Of a DNA stretch of 64,000 nucleotides, positions 23,723-36,700 are shown piece by piece (positions within the stretch are counted from its first letter, which is position 1; each line of letters opens with the position of its first letter). The position numbers and the translations under genes are program-made. Under the pieces are notes generated by a model. The model was not told where the DNA came from. It searched no databases and was given only the letters and a program-made list of their open reading frames with translations. The DNA comes from Cladobotryum mycophilum (lineage: Eukaryota > Ascomycota > Sordariomycetes > Hypocreales > Hypocreaceae): contig JAVFKD010000015.1 in the NCBI GenBank assembly GCA_036429605.1, forward strand, positions 2,317,421 to 2,381,420. The letters are read 5' to 3'.

Positions 23723-26700
23723 TTATTTACTTGGAGCTGCTGAAGGGGTGGCACTTCCGCTAGCTTGACGTTGCACTTGCGGGCTCCCTGCCGCTACAGC
23801 AGCCGCCGCCGCAGCAGCAGAATTTCCTTGTTGTACCTGCGCCTGTGCTTGTTGCTGCAGCTGCGGTTGCTGCGGAGGCTGTTGCTGTTGCGTTTGCACC
23901 TGGGGTTTCTGAGCCTGAACTTGAGCCTGGGCCTGAGCCTGAGCCTGAGCTTGAACCTGAGCTTGAACCTGAACCTGAGCTTGAGCTTGAGCTTGCGCTT
24001 GCGGTTGGACTTGAGGCTGCTGTGACGGCTGTGGCTGTGATTGTTGCAGAGCTTGCTGTTGAGGCTTCTGTTGAGCTTGCTGTTGCTGTTGCTGGGTCTG
24101 CTGCTGTTGATGCTGTTGAGCTTGCTGTTGGCGTTGCGCCTGCTGTTGTTGCTGTTGTCTCAGCAAGGCAGCATACTGGTGAGGGCTGGTAGTAGCAGCG
24201 ATACTGGAAGCAATGCCAGGCTGGCCTGGACCACCTGCGGCAGCGTTCATAGCGGACTGTCGTTGGGCCATCATAGCTCGCGTCAGATGCTCAGTGGCAA
24301 GGTGGCGAATCTGCTCAGGCGACAGGTTGGGATTCTTAGCCCTAAACTGTGCCTCAAGCTGAGCGATCTGTGCGGCGATGCCTGGAGGGAGTTGTGTAGG
24401 TAGTCGTGGTCCGGGAGAGGTGCCGTTGGGAATAGACGGCATATGGAGGCCATTTGCTGTAGGTGTAGCGTGGCCGCCGTTGGCGTTGAATGAAGCCATC
24501 ATAGCCTGAGCGTTGTTCATAAATGTCTGCTGGCTGATTGCTGGTACACCATTGCGTAGTGGCGGTGAGACTTGCTGGCCCTGCTGACCTGGGGTTCCAA
24601 CGGCAGCTTGTTGCTGTTGAGCATGCTGCATCTGAACAGCAGCAACTGCTGCCGCACGTTGTTGTTCTGAGAGGCGAGCTCGCATCAACAGATTAGGATC
24701 AGGTTGTCCAGTTGGCATCGCCATCCTCTGCTGTTGCATGGCATGTATGGCTTGTAGTTGAGCTTGTGGAAGCCCATTCATCTGTGCAGGGGGTGCCAAA
24801 TTGCCACCCATTTGGGCTTGTACACCAATACCGCCTACACTATTCGCAGGAGCTTGCAAACGGGGTCGGCCTTGCGCTGCTGCCGCAGCCGCAGCAGCAG
24901 CAGCGGCGACAGCCATTGGATTTGGAACCCCGCGGGCGACACCATTGACACCATTGACACCGTTGATACCATTAACACCATTGATACCATTGACACCATT
25001 AATACCATTGTTAACACCAGGATGGGCAACAGCCTGGCCGGGCTGAGCTGTGGCAGCTGTACCGGCCAGTTGCGCGTTTTGACTTTGGGCTCTGGCTTGT
25101 AAAGCAGCCTTTACGATCGAATTAGCTTCAGTCGACAGTGCATATGAAGGCAGTTTACTTACTCGTCGTTGAGCTTCTTGCCGCTGCGCGTATTGCGCCA
25201 TCTTTTCTGCCAGAGCTTGGTCTCGTTCCCATCGTAATAAGCTGTAGTCCCTTGGTGTCTTCGTTGATCGTTGTGCATTGGTATCGTTTGTCTTCTTGGC
25301 AGCATTCTGGGATGCATTATGCTGCTGTTTCTGAATGGTGGTTTCTCTCTTCTTAGCAAGTTTTCTCATTGCATCAATGAGCGTAAGATGCTTCTGGTTG
25401 CGTCGCCTCTCTACTCGCAGAGGTGTGGACTGTCTTCGTCTCACTGGTGTAACAGCGCCGCCAGCTGCATTGGCCTGTTGCGCTGCAATTTGATTTTGCT
25501 GGGCAATAACACGCTGTGCTGCATCAATCCTACTGTTGTAGGCCTTGAAATATTGCGTCTTTTGCATATCTGCGGGTAGTCCCTCGAGATTGATCCATCT
25601 CTCGAAACATTCCCAAGGTGTCCGTCTCTCGGCACCTGAGGTGAAGAGAGATTTAGTAGATAACATATTGGAGATGAGTGACCAGTTATAAGAATATTCG
25701 CGAACAAGTCCTCGTAGCTCGTCGTCTTCGGGAAGAGTCCATTGCGAGGGGCTGCGGCATTCGTAAAAGCTTTGAAGAGGCATTGGGTGTTCGGATGGGG
25801 GTCGGAATTGGTGGCCAGCGTGTAGGCGGTCTCGGATGTGTTTCGATTCAGGGGTAAACAGAGAGACCTCATTGCTAGTTGGTGGTAATTTGACATTATG
25901 CGTCAACGCATCATGATCGAAACCGACATCCCTCTCATCATCTGAATCCTCATTCCGATAATCAAAGCGACTTCGCTTCCTTGGTGGGCCTTCAGATACA
26001 AGTTTCATCTGTCCTTCAACGTACTTGCTCAGAGGCAAGGCCGGTCGTCGCCAATGCCCATCTGGGTCGTATTCCGGTCCTGTAAGCTCAAAGTGAGGAA
26101 TCTTTAGAGGCGCTCCATACATGGGCAATTCGTCAAGTAACTTGTCCGAGGCCGGTGTTCTTCGCAGTGAAAAGACCACATCGTCCTCTTGTAGTGCGAA
26201 AATCGCTGAGGGAGCTACTGTCTCTGGGAAATCCTCGTTGAGTTCATCTACGACCTGAGGAGACTCGGCATCTCCAGAAACAAGATCTGGAGTGGACTGA
26301 CTGTCTGCTGCATCACCATCGGCATTGCCCATCGGCGTATCATCCACAATCTCGACCTTTGGAGGGATGTAAGCAGGAACTTGCAAAGTCTTCCGCTCCT
26401 CAGGGGTAGATTCGATCCACTCCACGCAGGCATAAGCTAGATTCCGAGCCGCTGCCATTTTCCATTTTCGCTCCTCTCGAAAGTCTGTCCGCATCCATTT
26501 CATCTCTTGAAAGAGGACATCCCATTGTGTTGGTGGCCGAGTTGGCTCCGGGCAACGCTTGGGCTGTCGTAGGGACCACTTGTCATGCTGCTGTAAATGA
26601 TAGACCCTACGAAGAACTTTGCACGCTTGATGATCCTGAATCGCTAGGTAAGCATCGGGAGTGGCGATGGTCTTGTTTGCCTGGAAAAGTATTTTTTCAA

Positions 26701-28763
26701 TTGGCTGCATCCAATTAGTCGCACCAGTGAAATTCTGAATAAATAGTGGAGTGTAATAATCATCTGACGCCTGGATCGTCTCCTTTTGACCAGAAATTAT
26801 AGCCTTATCATCCATACGCTTGGGTTGTTTCCCAAAAACGACGGTGGAAACCTGAGCTTTTGATCTGTCCTTTCTGACCGTGGCCCTGGTTCTTGACGGT
26901 GGCGATTGAGGTGTTGAAGTGACTGGAGTGAGTTGGGTTTGTGGAGCCTTGGTGTTTCGTTCAGAAGAGTTATGGGCTCGTTGGGTGCCGCCAACTATCT
27001 CGGAAACGGATTTGAGTCTCATCGCACCGGATGATACTCGGGTTACTGCTCGTTCTGGTGCCGGAGGGATCTCCTTTTGTATTGATACGACAGGATGTGG
27101 CGTTGCTGTCTTTGGAGTTTGAGCTAGAGTATTAGGTTCTTCGGGTGGGACCACTTGTGAAGCTTGAGCTTCCGATGTGGTTTCAGGCTTGTCAACATCC
27201 ATCGCCTCTGGTACACCCTCTTGACTACTTGGAGCTTCATTTGCAGTGTCAACGGCTATCGGTGGCAGTGGCGGGGCTGCTACCTCCATAGATTGCTTCT
27301 CTGCATTAACTCTCGTAGCCAAAGGCATTTCTGTCGTCGAAACAGGAGCGCTGGCTGTCGTTTCCGGGCCACCAGCAAGGTTTGTTGATGCGTCCGGGCT
27401 TGCAGCAGCGGTGCTTGACCGGATAGACTCTTGCAGCAGTTGATCCTCTTCTGATCCAGTCACAGTTTGAGGGACCTCGTCCTGGGTATCGACGTTGACT
27501 GATTCCGTCACAGCATCAGGGCGAGCATCATCATCCAGACTATTATCCGTTTGCCCCACCTTCTGTTCTACCTCCTGTTCTGGCCTTTCCTCTATGTACT
27601 GCGGGCCTTCATGTTCCGGGCTTGTCTCGGTCGAAACATCGTGAACCGCGGGGGTGGTAGCGCTTGGTGCAGTTGAGCCCGGGGATGAAAGTGCATCGGG
27701 AACTTTGGATGCATTACTAGGAAGCTTGATCGTCAACCCTTGGCGGCCCTCATTCTGACTTGGCGCATCGTTTTTGGGAGCAGGTTCATTTTCCAACACT
27801 CTTGCAGCAGCAACACTCGCCGTTTCCACTTCTGGCACATTCCTTGCAGCTTCCGTCGATGGAGAGCTTTTTGTTCCTGGTGGGAATGCAACCTGCGTCA
27901 ACCGTGGCTGCGACTGATCTCCCGCTTCCAACGCCGCACCAATCGCATTGCCTGTCGGCTTGGTATCTCCATTTATAGGTAGCTGTGGTGATGATTCGAC
28001 CTTTACTGGGGGTTTCGTAGCTTTGACAATAGCTTGCTCTTTTACGGGACTCTGAGAGGGTGGTGGTCGGGGGATCGGTATTGGGGTTGCTTGCGTCGGT
28101 TTTACTGGTGATTGACTGAACTTCGCAGGTGGTACAACACTTGGTTCCTTTGTTGGAAGGCCATCGGGGAACTGGATTTCGGATTTCGCGATAACTGATT
28201 CCTTTTTAGGGGCTTCGACTAGTGGTAGTGATGCTAATTGGTTCGTTGTCGCTTGTATTGACTTGGCCAGCGATTGTCTCAGGGTATCTACTGATAGTCT
28301 TGATCTTGTGGATGTAGGAATATGTGATTCGTTCAATATCTTGCCCCTATATCAAGATCAGTCTCCTTGCTGTAGTTGACAAAAAAATTCAAGCGCGCCG
28401 ACGGCGACAACAACGTGCAAAGAAAATAAATTCGATGATGCATATAGTTGCGATGGATGGCCAGGACGTACTGTAAAATATCGTTGGCTTGCAGGAACTG
28501 CCATTCGGCAGCCGTGGCCGCGGGCGCGTCGGGGTTCGCGAAGGCATCCTCCGGTAGGCTTTCAGCCTGTGCCGCGACCGCAAAGAGTTCGCGAAGTTTC
28601 CTCTTCCTCGACGTTACGATTGCACTGACGGTGGTTAGCACGTCAAAAATGATACCGTTGGGATCGGAAAAAATCGCTCTTTCGATTGAGCATGCACTCA
28701 CTTGCACTCGTTTCGCTTGGATTGAAGCAGCCTCGATAGATCGGCGTGCCCGACCTCAGTCAT
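23723..28763 (-). CDS. EAF1: NuA4 histone acetyltransferase scaffold EAF1/VID21 (HSA and SANT domains)
   Basis: Platform subunit that assembles the NuA4 H4/H2A acetyltransferase complex in the nucleus. Exons 28702-28763, 28472-28624 and 23723-28346, joined over 76-bp and 125-bp introns, give about 1612 residues. The N-terminus MTEVGHADLSRLLQSKRNEC then VTSRKRKLRELFAV matches the family and fixes the start. The HSA domain is at about 675-725 (WDVLFQEMKWMRTDFREERKWKMAAARNLA) and binds actin-related proteins in homologues. The SANT domain is at about 939-995 (WTLPEDDELRGLVREYSYNWSLIS). The last third is low-complexity: NGIN/NGVN repeats, an Ala run, then long Gln and QAQAQVQ tracts. A 54-bp segment (25109-25162) begins GTAAGT and ends AAAG, is in frame and stop-free, and could be an optional intron. 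Confidence 0.95.
23840..24160 (-). repeat. Coding Gln/Ala/Val low-complexity tract in EAF1
   Basis: CAG/CAA-rich sequence mixed with a GCTCAGGCTCAG-type hexanucleotide pattern encodes polyglutamine blocks and a QAQAQVQVQ repeat. Antisense frames over it look like poly-Glu or poly-Leu proteins and are artefacts. Confidence 0.85.
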
Positions 28764-29842
28764 AGCATCGGCGGTAGCGACATCCGTTTACGGTCGAAAC
28801 GGATGTCGTATGATGTCGAGAGAAGTCGTTTGAGATGCAGGACGATGTGCACAGCGATGGAAATGGTCGTTGTGGTCACCGTGTTGACGGATTTTCTCTC
28901 CGTTCGAGCGTGTCGGCCTGTCTGTGGAGGGCGTCAAATTCTGTCGGGCGCCAGTTTCTTTGGGGGGAATCGCAGGGGGTAGACACTGCCAACTGGCGGA
29001 TATCAGAGTTCACTTGGGGGGAACGTTGTCCGCACGGTGCAATAGCCACTACGCGCTAACAGGATTTGGCTGTGTTAGAGTAGGAAATGCGCTAAGAGAA
29101 AAGAAATACCGTTGGGTAATAAAAGCCTAACATGCTAGCGTGCGATTAACTTTACGTACTGTAAAGCACCGCATTCATCGAGTCAAAGAACGCATCATCC
29201 ACTTGGTCTCGAGTCGTCAACGAGTTGTGTTGCTACTTCCATCATATCATAGGCCGCATTTTTGACATGTCCATGACATATCTCTTAATCACGATTAATT
29301 AATTCTTAATTTTCTCAAAATCGTGCAATTAGGAAAATTAGGAAGGAAATACAAAGATTTCGTTTCATTGTGTGCCTCACAATCTGTCCTTTTTGTTTTA
29401 GGGCACAGTACAGTACATTGAAGATACAACACATTCAAGCCCAACTGATATGGAGATTTTGGGTATGCTGAATGTCAGGAGAGTGCAGTGCAGTGCAGTG
29501 CAGTGGGTAGCGCTGCTGTTGAGCCGTTGCCATCCCCAGTTGCCCAGGCCGTGAAGAGTGGTGAGTTGTGACTTCCGATGGTTATCAAGTACCTAGGTAC
29601 CTGTTATATGTACTTCTCCACTGTATCGAGTATGGCGCACTACAAAGTTACATCTCCCCCACGAAACTTTATTAGCCACCCTGGGTACCTGCCGATTTTT
29701 AGGCTCCACCCATGGATGCCTGCCGTCACTGTTGAAATTGTGCAGGCAGCACCTCAACTTTCTAGGCTGCCTAAGCTTTTCACTCGTACATCGCGAGGTA
29801 AATCTTTCACAACCTACAAGTCACAGACTTTAGCATTGCGTA
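28764..29842. promoter_or_regulatory. Divergent intergenic region EAF1 / SPP2
   Basis: 1.08 kb between divergent starts. It includes a GTGCA pentanucleotide repeat at about 29480-29504 (five units), AT-rich sequence at 29280-29350 and a palindromic TACCTAGGTACCT at 29590. No gene was recognised. Confidence 0.5.
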
Positions 29843-30904
29843 ATGTCTGACGCAAACAGAGGTCGCATAGCCATCAAGTTTGGCGCAGGCTCCTCATCGA
29901 CCAAAAGTTCCCGCCCAAATCCTCCGTCGACTCTCGGCAAGCGACCGCGCGCTCACCACGCCTTGGGAGGCGGCTCCGACTCCGAATCAGAAGACGATGA
30001 TCGCCGGGGGAAGCATGAGACAATCACAGGCTTCGGCGCAGAAGGTGCGGAGACAGAGCGCAGAAGGAACTTCAAGGCGGAAAAGAAAGAGTATGTTATC
30101 GAGCGGCAGGCGAATCGCAACTGGAAAGACGAGTTGAAGTCGCAGAAAAAGTCAAAGAATCTATTACCCGAGGAAGCCAGAGCACAGAAAGAGGGGAGGG
30201 TTATTGAAACAGAACCTGCGGACCAGGACAAGGGTTTACAGTGGGGGTTGACAATAAAGGAAAAGAAGACTGAGCCAGAGGAAGAGGGTGCAAAGGAGCA
30301 ACAGAGCCCTAGCGAAGATGCCAAAAAGGAAGAAGATGAGAACAACAAAGATCAGAAGCCGACCCAACGAACTGTAGACGACGAAGCCATGGACGCCCTA
30401 CTCGGCAAAGTTCCTGAGAAGAAAGAGCTGGTCATTACTGCACAACCAACCGAGGACAACGCCTACCAGCGCGACGTCGAAGCAGCCGGCGCAGCATCCA
30501 CCCTTGAAGACTACGAAGCCATGCCCGTCGAAGAGTTCGGCGCAGCCTTACTCCGTGGCATGGGCTGGAATGGCGAAAATCGTGGCCCAAAAGTCAAGGA
30601 AGTCCGTCGGCGACCCAACCGCCTCGGCCTCGGCGCAAAGGAGCTCAAGGAAGAGGAGGACCTCGGAGGCTGGAACCAGAACGGGAAGAAGAAATCACGA
30701 CCAAGGTTAGGGGATTATCGTAGGGAAGAGAGCAAGCGCAAGGAGGGCCGAAGGAACGAGGACAGCTACAAGCAGGAAAAGGAAAGGGAGCGCGAGCGTG
30801 AAAGAGACGGACATCGGGATAGGCATCGGGATAGAGATAGGGACCACGATCGGCACCGGGACCGGGACCGACATCGTGATTATGACCGTGATCGCCGACG
30901 ATGA
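29843..30904 (+). CDS. SPP2: Pre-mRNA splicing factor SPP2 (GPKOW-like, G-patch)
   Basis: SPP2 binds the DExH helicase Prp2 and is needed for the first catalytic remodelling of the spliceosome. A single exon of 353 residues. It starts with GRIAIKFGAGSSS, continues with the conserved ITGFGAEGAE segment and charged helical regions, and carries the core G-patch-like motif YEAMPVEEFGAALLRGMGW at about 222-240. A KEVRRRPNRLGLGAKEL block follows at about 251-268. The C-terminal ~45 residues are an Arg/Asp/His repeat of RDRHRDRDRD type, common in splicing proteins. The ATG at 29843 is the first in frame and matches the family start. It is divergent from EAF1 and convergent with the YBP-like gene. 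Confidence 0.9.
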   Translation: MSDANRGRIAIKFGAGSSSTKSSRPNPPSTLGKRPRAHHALGGGSDSESEDDDRRGKHETITGFGAEGAETERRRNFKAEKKEYVIERQANRNWKDELKSQKKSKNLLPEEARAQKEGRVIETEPADQDKGLQWGLTIKEKKTEPEEEGAKEQQSPSEDAKKEEDENNKDQKPTQRTVDDEAMDALLGKVPEKKELVITAQPTEDNAYQRDVEAAGAASTLEDYEAMPVEEFGAALLRGMGWNGENRGPKVKEVRRRPNRLGLGAKELKEEEDLGGWNQNGKKKSRPRLGDYRREESKRKEGRRNEDSYKQEKERERERERDGHRDRHRDRDRDHDRHRDRDRHRDYDRDRRR

Positions 30905-31257
30905 AGTGGTTTCGCTCCGTAACGTCGACATCGCGCTTTTTGCATATACCCAATTATCCATGCGATTGTGTCGGCCAGCGATCCATCATTAAAAGGTTGT
31001 ACATTTACCAGGCTTCAAATGAGTACCGCTTAGAACGTGCCGGGGAGCGACTACCAGCAATCAAAGTCTTGAGCATCACAAACGCCTTAACATCCTGTAC
31101 ATACAAACTATCAACAGATTGAACACACCAGAACAAGCAGTAAGTATTTACTCTCCCTGCCAGGGAGAAAAAGATCATGGTCACCATTTAACCCAAACCA
31201 ACACGCCTAAGAAACCATCCCTCACTTTCCCATTTTCCCTCCGCAAATACCGAGAGC
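30905..31257. other. Convergent intergenic region SPP2 / YBP-like
   Basis: 353 bp of presumed 3' UTR sequence. I see no gene, RNA or repeat in it. Confidence 0.6.
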
Positions 31258-33181
31258 TCATTGCAACGGCACGCGACCGAGCGTATCCGTCAGGATACTA
31301 AGCTCCATTAACATTCCGCCTCCTGCCACGTCAATCTCCTTCTTTTCCACGGCCTTTTCTAGGACTTTTGCTGCATGCACCAGTGGATCGACATATCGAT
31401 GCTCAATGGCGGCCGCCATCCCCGCCGGCGCCAGACCCTTGTAATCTTCACCGCCGAACAGGAACAAAGCAAAGTTTGCCACCTGGAGGTGCAGCGGAGC
31501 GCTGGAAGACCAAAACTCTAGGATTGTGGGCACATCTGCTTCCTTGAGATGCGACAGGTCTGGGAAGAGTGTGTACTGGATAGTCTCGAAGCATTCCGGA
31601 CTAGCGAAGCGACCTTTGGAACCTGCTTTCTTTGCTGCAATAATCTCCTCTCTTAGCCACGTCACGGCGCAAGCTTGGAGGCTTGCGAATATGCAGTTTT
31701 CGAGGAGGTCCTCCAAAATAGCCAGCCGACTATCCTCTTCCGGGTCGGCATGCAGCACAGCGCCAGAAATAACTGTCGCAGCGTTGCGAACCCGCAGATT
31801 TTGGTGAAAAACGGATATGAGCGTTAGTAAATGATGATAGGGCATAAATTCTGTGCCACTTTCAGTTGACTTCTTTTCATCCAATATATGATTCCTGCCA
31901 TGCAGCGAGATGGCCATGACAATGAGCGCTTCTACCGACCCGGGATTGCTCATAACTTGTCCCTGCGGCTCATCTTCCAGGAAATTCTTTAATAAGCGGT
32001 GATGCTCCGGTAGCATGTATCGGGGGAATAGCTGTCTATCTGGAAGGCCACGGTCTGCATCAAAGACGTCGGCTGCAAACATCCAATAAGCGTTGAGACA
32101 TAGCAGGCCACCGGTTGATAACTTGATTTGCTCCGGGTCCTCGCCCTCGAATTCTTCGGAAAGGGGGTCTCGGCAAATGGGGGCTTCCAAGAGCTCTTGC
32201 ATCTTGAACGAAGGAAGATTGGCGAGGCCGAGGTCGCTTGCTAGGGACTGCAGAATGCTAGATTAGCGCAAACTTGGATACTTTTATGGGTTAGGAGGAA
32301 TAGATTTTAACTCACCACTAGTTGTCCTACTAATGCATCCTTTGCCTGCAGCTCAACTGTTTCCTTGAATGCCTGCATCATGGTCTTGCGGCCAGTTACT
32401 ATTCTCTCCGGGTAGGTATACTCGAGCAGTCTCGAGGCCCACTCCAAGCTGTTCACATTGACGTATGCCTCAATGACGCAAGTAATAAACGACTGCAAGA
32501 GTCTGATAACCAACTGAGGCTCATTCGCGCTCGGCCGGTCTGAGCGATCTGCTTCGGGATCCGGCGCTCTCTTGGAGGGATCACTGTCTTGGAAGAAGGG
32601 TGTATCTAGCATCGTACTCGACTTTCGTGAAGGCAAGGGGGTCGTGTTCGATTGGCCAAAGACTGGACTAGGGAGATGACGGCGGCCGTCGAAGCCGCAC
32701 TCCTCGCGTCGTAGGCTCTATAAACGGTATCGAGTGTCGTATGTAGGAATCGTGATGGAGCTTTGACCTGTAGCCTCTTGTGCAGAATGCCCAACATACC
32801 GCAAAGCGTTACGAAGGATTTGCTTGCTTTCGTTTCCTCTTCTCCTTCTCTTCCTTCCCCTTCTTCCTCATCGTTGCCTTCCGTATTGGCGGCTTTGTCC
32901 ATGGCTTCGAGAACCTTGAGGATAACCTCTCGCGGGTTACCCAACCGAGCCACACTCTCCAAGCACTCCTCGCTCCCCTCTATCGGAATCAGCATATCGA
33001 CCAAGTCCCATCCAATATCATTGGTCAATTTCACATCCTCCAGAATCTCCTGGAGGGCGGGCAAAATCTCGGTCGACAGGGACATTTCCAGGATGGTGAG
33101 GTAGGTGGCCACGTCCGTAGCCGGAGGCCGCGAGTCCTGGAGCCTCTGCACCACCTCCTCCAACGAAGCTGTTTCGGCCAT
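31258..33181 (-). CDS. YBP1/YBP2-family (Alf4/glomulin-like) protein, with an apparent 1-base frameshift
   Basis: Yeast Ybp1 binds Yap1 and promotes its oxidation by peroxide; Ybp2 is linked to the kinetochore. Which role applies here is unknown. Exon 1 is 32316-33181 and exon 2 is 31258-32247, with a 68-bp intron (GTGAGT...CTGCAG, phase 0). Start MAETASLEEVVQRLQ; the protein is a helical repeat with an acidic Glu/Gly-rich insert. Exon 1 is 866 bp, one short of a multiple of three. The frame breaks between ANRTRPP and SRKSSTMLDTPFF at a C5 run on the coding strand (plus-strand G5 at 32637-32641). With one more C the protein would be about 618 residues and the RPPLPSRKSS segment would be continuous, as in homologues. 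Likely a sequencing error. Confidence 0.82.
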
Positions 33182-33779
33182 TTTGGGAGGGGGACAATTC
33201 TTGCTCAAGTAGTCGCACACGAAAGCAGATGAGCAAAAAACGGTGTGGATAGTAGAATTCAGAGAGAGAGAAACATTCAACGTTGGACTTTTTTTGTGCA
33301 AGGTAAGAAAGCGAAAAGGTTGGGTCGACTGGGTGTCGTCATCAATGGCTATCAAGCTCCCACCAAGAATACGTACTGGAGCCGCTGCACCAAAATGCCC
33401 CTCCTTGATTGAGCTCCAGAAAACGCCCCGCATTGATACGGCTATTGGAGGTCCCTAGAAGCCAGAGAGGGACTGGCTCAATCTGCCGGATATAGGAGAT
33501 TGATATAGATTAAAAAATGAGACAAGTATTGATTTTATGCGTCCATGATTATTTATATCTTTCATGGGATACGAGACTTTTCCGTCAATAACCAACTCAC
33601 TACCAGGTATTCAACCATACGCCACTTTGTACATATCATACAGAATCTCCATCAATCAAGGGTTTTCTCCATGAACCAAAACTCAAAACGCCATATCTCG
33701 CTCTGTATCCCTAAACCCCTAAAATAGGAAACCCAACTCCAGACGATGCATGGAACCTTTACAAATACATTTTTACCCG
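33182..33779. other. Intergenic region between MIP1 (3' end) and the YBP-like gene (5' end)
   Basis: 598 bp on the minus-strand path from the MIP1 stop to the YBP-like start, holding the MIP1 terminator side and the YBP-like promoter. Nothing specific was recognised. Confidence 0.5.
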
Positions 33780-36700
33780 TTAAATTGTTGAACTAGGCTG
33801 AGAACCTTTTCCATTGTTCCGCGGGTAGCTGGCCCAACTTTTCCCGCCTCCCATCCGACTCTCAGTCTTCGCCATCATGATTTCAGAGACAGATTTGAAC
33901 TCCTTTTCCGCCACTGGCACCATCCGCGGGTATGAACGATACGGCAAAACACTCCTCGTGGATTTCGTGCTTGCAGGCTTCGGGTTTTGCAGTTGAGCCT
34001 TCCGAATCTCCTTCATAATATTCGCTAGCTCCTCTTCAGTGCTGGTGATCTGAGCCTTTATAAACGTCGTAGTGTCTCCAGACGCTTCTTGGATTTCCTG
34101 CATGACTGGCGTCCGGGCTTTGTACTCTATTTCGTTCATCCTTTGAGCGTACTCTAGATCTAGGTTAACTTTAGAGTCAAGTCTAGCTTCATCCCCCTTA
34201 TCCAGCAAGGCCTGAATGTCGATGCTTTCTCCATGCGGTATTGGTATCGGCTGACTTGGTGTAACGCAGTCCATATCAACTTCCTTGCGAAGGACATGAT
34301 CAATGTCTACCGCTGAGAAAAACGCACACGACTGAGGCAAATCGTTGATACCCACTTGCTGCGCAAACATAGCCCGAGTCCAAATATTCGCAACCTGAAG
34401 TGCAAGGGCGGCTCGATACTTGTCCTCGTTCTTTACCAAATAGCGAATCTCGTCGTGGACCGTGATGGCCAATCGAGCCTCAAGCCCGAATCGCCTAATA
34501 AGATAGTCCATGGAGACAATCAGGAGGTGGAGATAATCCACCCCCGATGACTGGATAGCCCAGTTGATACGAGAAGTCAGATATGCCCCTCTGTTGATAT
34601 AACGGCTCATTAATGCTTCTGTGATACCAGCACCTAGTACAGGCGTGCGTGGCTTCTCCTGTTCTGCAAACTCCTCCAGCTTATTGAAGACGAATGATTC
34701 CGTGCCGCCCCGCCAGAATGCCCGTTTGTGTATCAACTTACGGTTCGTCTTTGCGCCTTTGGTATTGGCATAGAGTTTCGAGGCGACCTCTGCCGTCTCT
34801 TGGTCCGATAAAGAAGGATTAAACTGGCGCAGCAAAGTTGCCGCAAAATTCAAACCTGCTCCGTATATACGCCCGTAATTGAAGACTTTGGCGTTATTCC
34901 TGCTGATGCCTAGGATGGATGCTGTGCGGGAATGCAAGTCTGTGCCGGCAGCCTTTGTTCCCTCCAGCGTCATGAAGCCAATCGCATTTCCACCATGCAT
35001 CTTGAATGTTGCGTCACCCATCAAGCTAGCAATCCAAAGCTCCTCTGAATCCACATCCGCTCCGACAAAGCAATAACCTTCCGGGGCTTTGACCATTGCT
35101 TTCAGTTCGGAACCCACTCTGTTCTTCTTTGCATTGCTAGCTGTGAGCCACGTATTCTCAACCGCTCGGCGAGTGATGGTTCCCATGGGAATTACCTGAG
35201 GCAAAATGAAGCCATTAAGATTGTCTGCAGGCTTGGTCCCCGATTTCCAATCTGGTAAGTCATCCTCATAAACCACCATTTGCGACATGATTCTGTCACG
35301 GGCGCTTATCCAATATGAGCAAGAAGCGTTCATTTCCAGGGCTTCTTTCGCAAGTGGATATTCCGATGAGAGAACACCATTCTCAAAGTAGCTCATATAA
35401 GCCTTAGCCAGGGGGTTTGCACAGCGAGACGTGGGGCCATCCTTGTGTGGGAGTTTGAAATAGGCATGTTCTCTGTCATCTCTTAGGGCAGTATCAGATT
35501 CATCAAAAAAACATTCGGCCATTTGCTTTGCTTCGTACTGTTTGGTCTCCGAACGGGGCACTCGAAATACCCAACCATATTGATTTGACCAAAACATCGG
35601 ATAGCCATCCCACGCCAGCTTCAGTAATATAGGGGCGACGCGACTTCGTACTGTAAGATTGATAGGAGCATCATTTTTGGGGAAGAGGTCCTTATACCAC
35701 TTTGGCAGTCCAGGCTTCTTTTGCCTCGCAGCCGGCCTTATCGGATCGCCTTTGCGTTTACCCCCCACCATTCTTATTTCTTGACCTGACCAGTCAAGTT
35801 GTTTTAGCCAAGGGTCATTCTGCCATTTCTCCGGCTGATCCTTGATCTCAATAGCCTTCTCCGCCAAGCCAATCAACCTCTCCTGGACGGAATCAGATAG
35901 CTTGTGATAGGTAGCCTCAGCATTCGCGAGATAACTGTCCCATGACTTGTTGACCGGGAGGATAACAGATGATAAATGGCGCAGAGCGGCGAAGCTGACA
36001 GGGTGCGGACAGACCTCGAGGAAGCGGGTAAAGACAATCTTATAGACTTTGTGAGTGATGACGACATCAGCAGCGCAATAATCCAGTAATACTTCCACCT
36101 TGTCCAGCACGCCTTGGCGATCCAAGATGCCAAAATCGTTGCGAATTTCTTTGTCGATAGTAAGATCAAGGTGAAATTTGGCGACATCTCTGAGGGAATT
36201 GACAGAGCTTCGATCCACCCATAATTGCTCCTCTTCGTGTATGTTTCGATTTCTCAGGAGTTCGGCCAATTGGGCATCTGGAGTCTCGCTAGCCACCCGC
36301 TCCCGTAATTCTCGATTTTTCCTATATTTCATCCAAGTAGGTCGTTGTTGTGAGCACATGCCATTAACAGCGACATGTAGTGACATGGTATCCAGGAATC
36401 CATTCTTCGTCTGCTTCAGGTTGTATTCTTCCGTTATCCTTGCGCGGTCATACCCAACATTGTGTCCTACAATCACTCGATCTTTGGTAGGATCGCCCAG
36501 CGGTATCAAATGTCGGTTGGTCTCCGATTTACCTAGCAACCAGGGTGACAGCCACACATACCAAGCTGTCGAACTTGCTGCACATGCCATGACTGCAAAT
36601 GGGCTTTCCTTCCACATCACCTCTGTGTCAAAACAGAGGGCATCTTCATCTGGGGTATCCACGCTCTCCTCTTTTTTGTCCCCGGTTATTGGATCGGTGG

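Noticed and set aside
23845..24192. Plus-strand poly-Glu/Ala/Val and poly-Leu proteins
   Set aside because: They are antisense readings of the EAF1 glutamine-rich repeat.
29480..29504. GTGCA repeat as a possible CRISPR-like or centromeric array
   Set aside because: Only five 5-bp units without spacers; a simple microsatellite in a eukaryotic genome.
30645..30961. Minus-strand frames rich in Val/Ile/Pro near the SPP2 end
   Set aside because: Antisense of the Arg/Asp/His repeat of SPP2.
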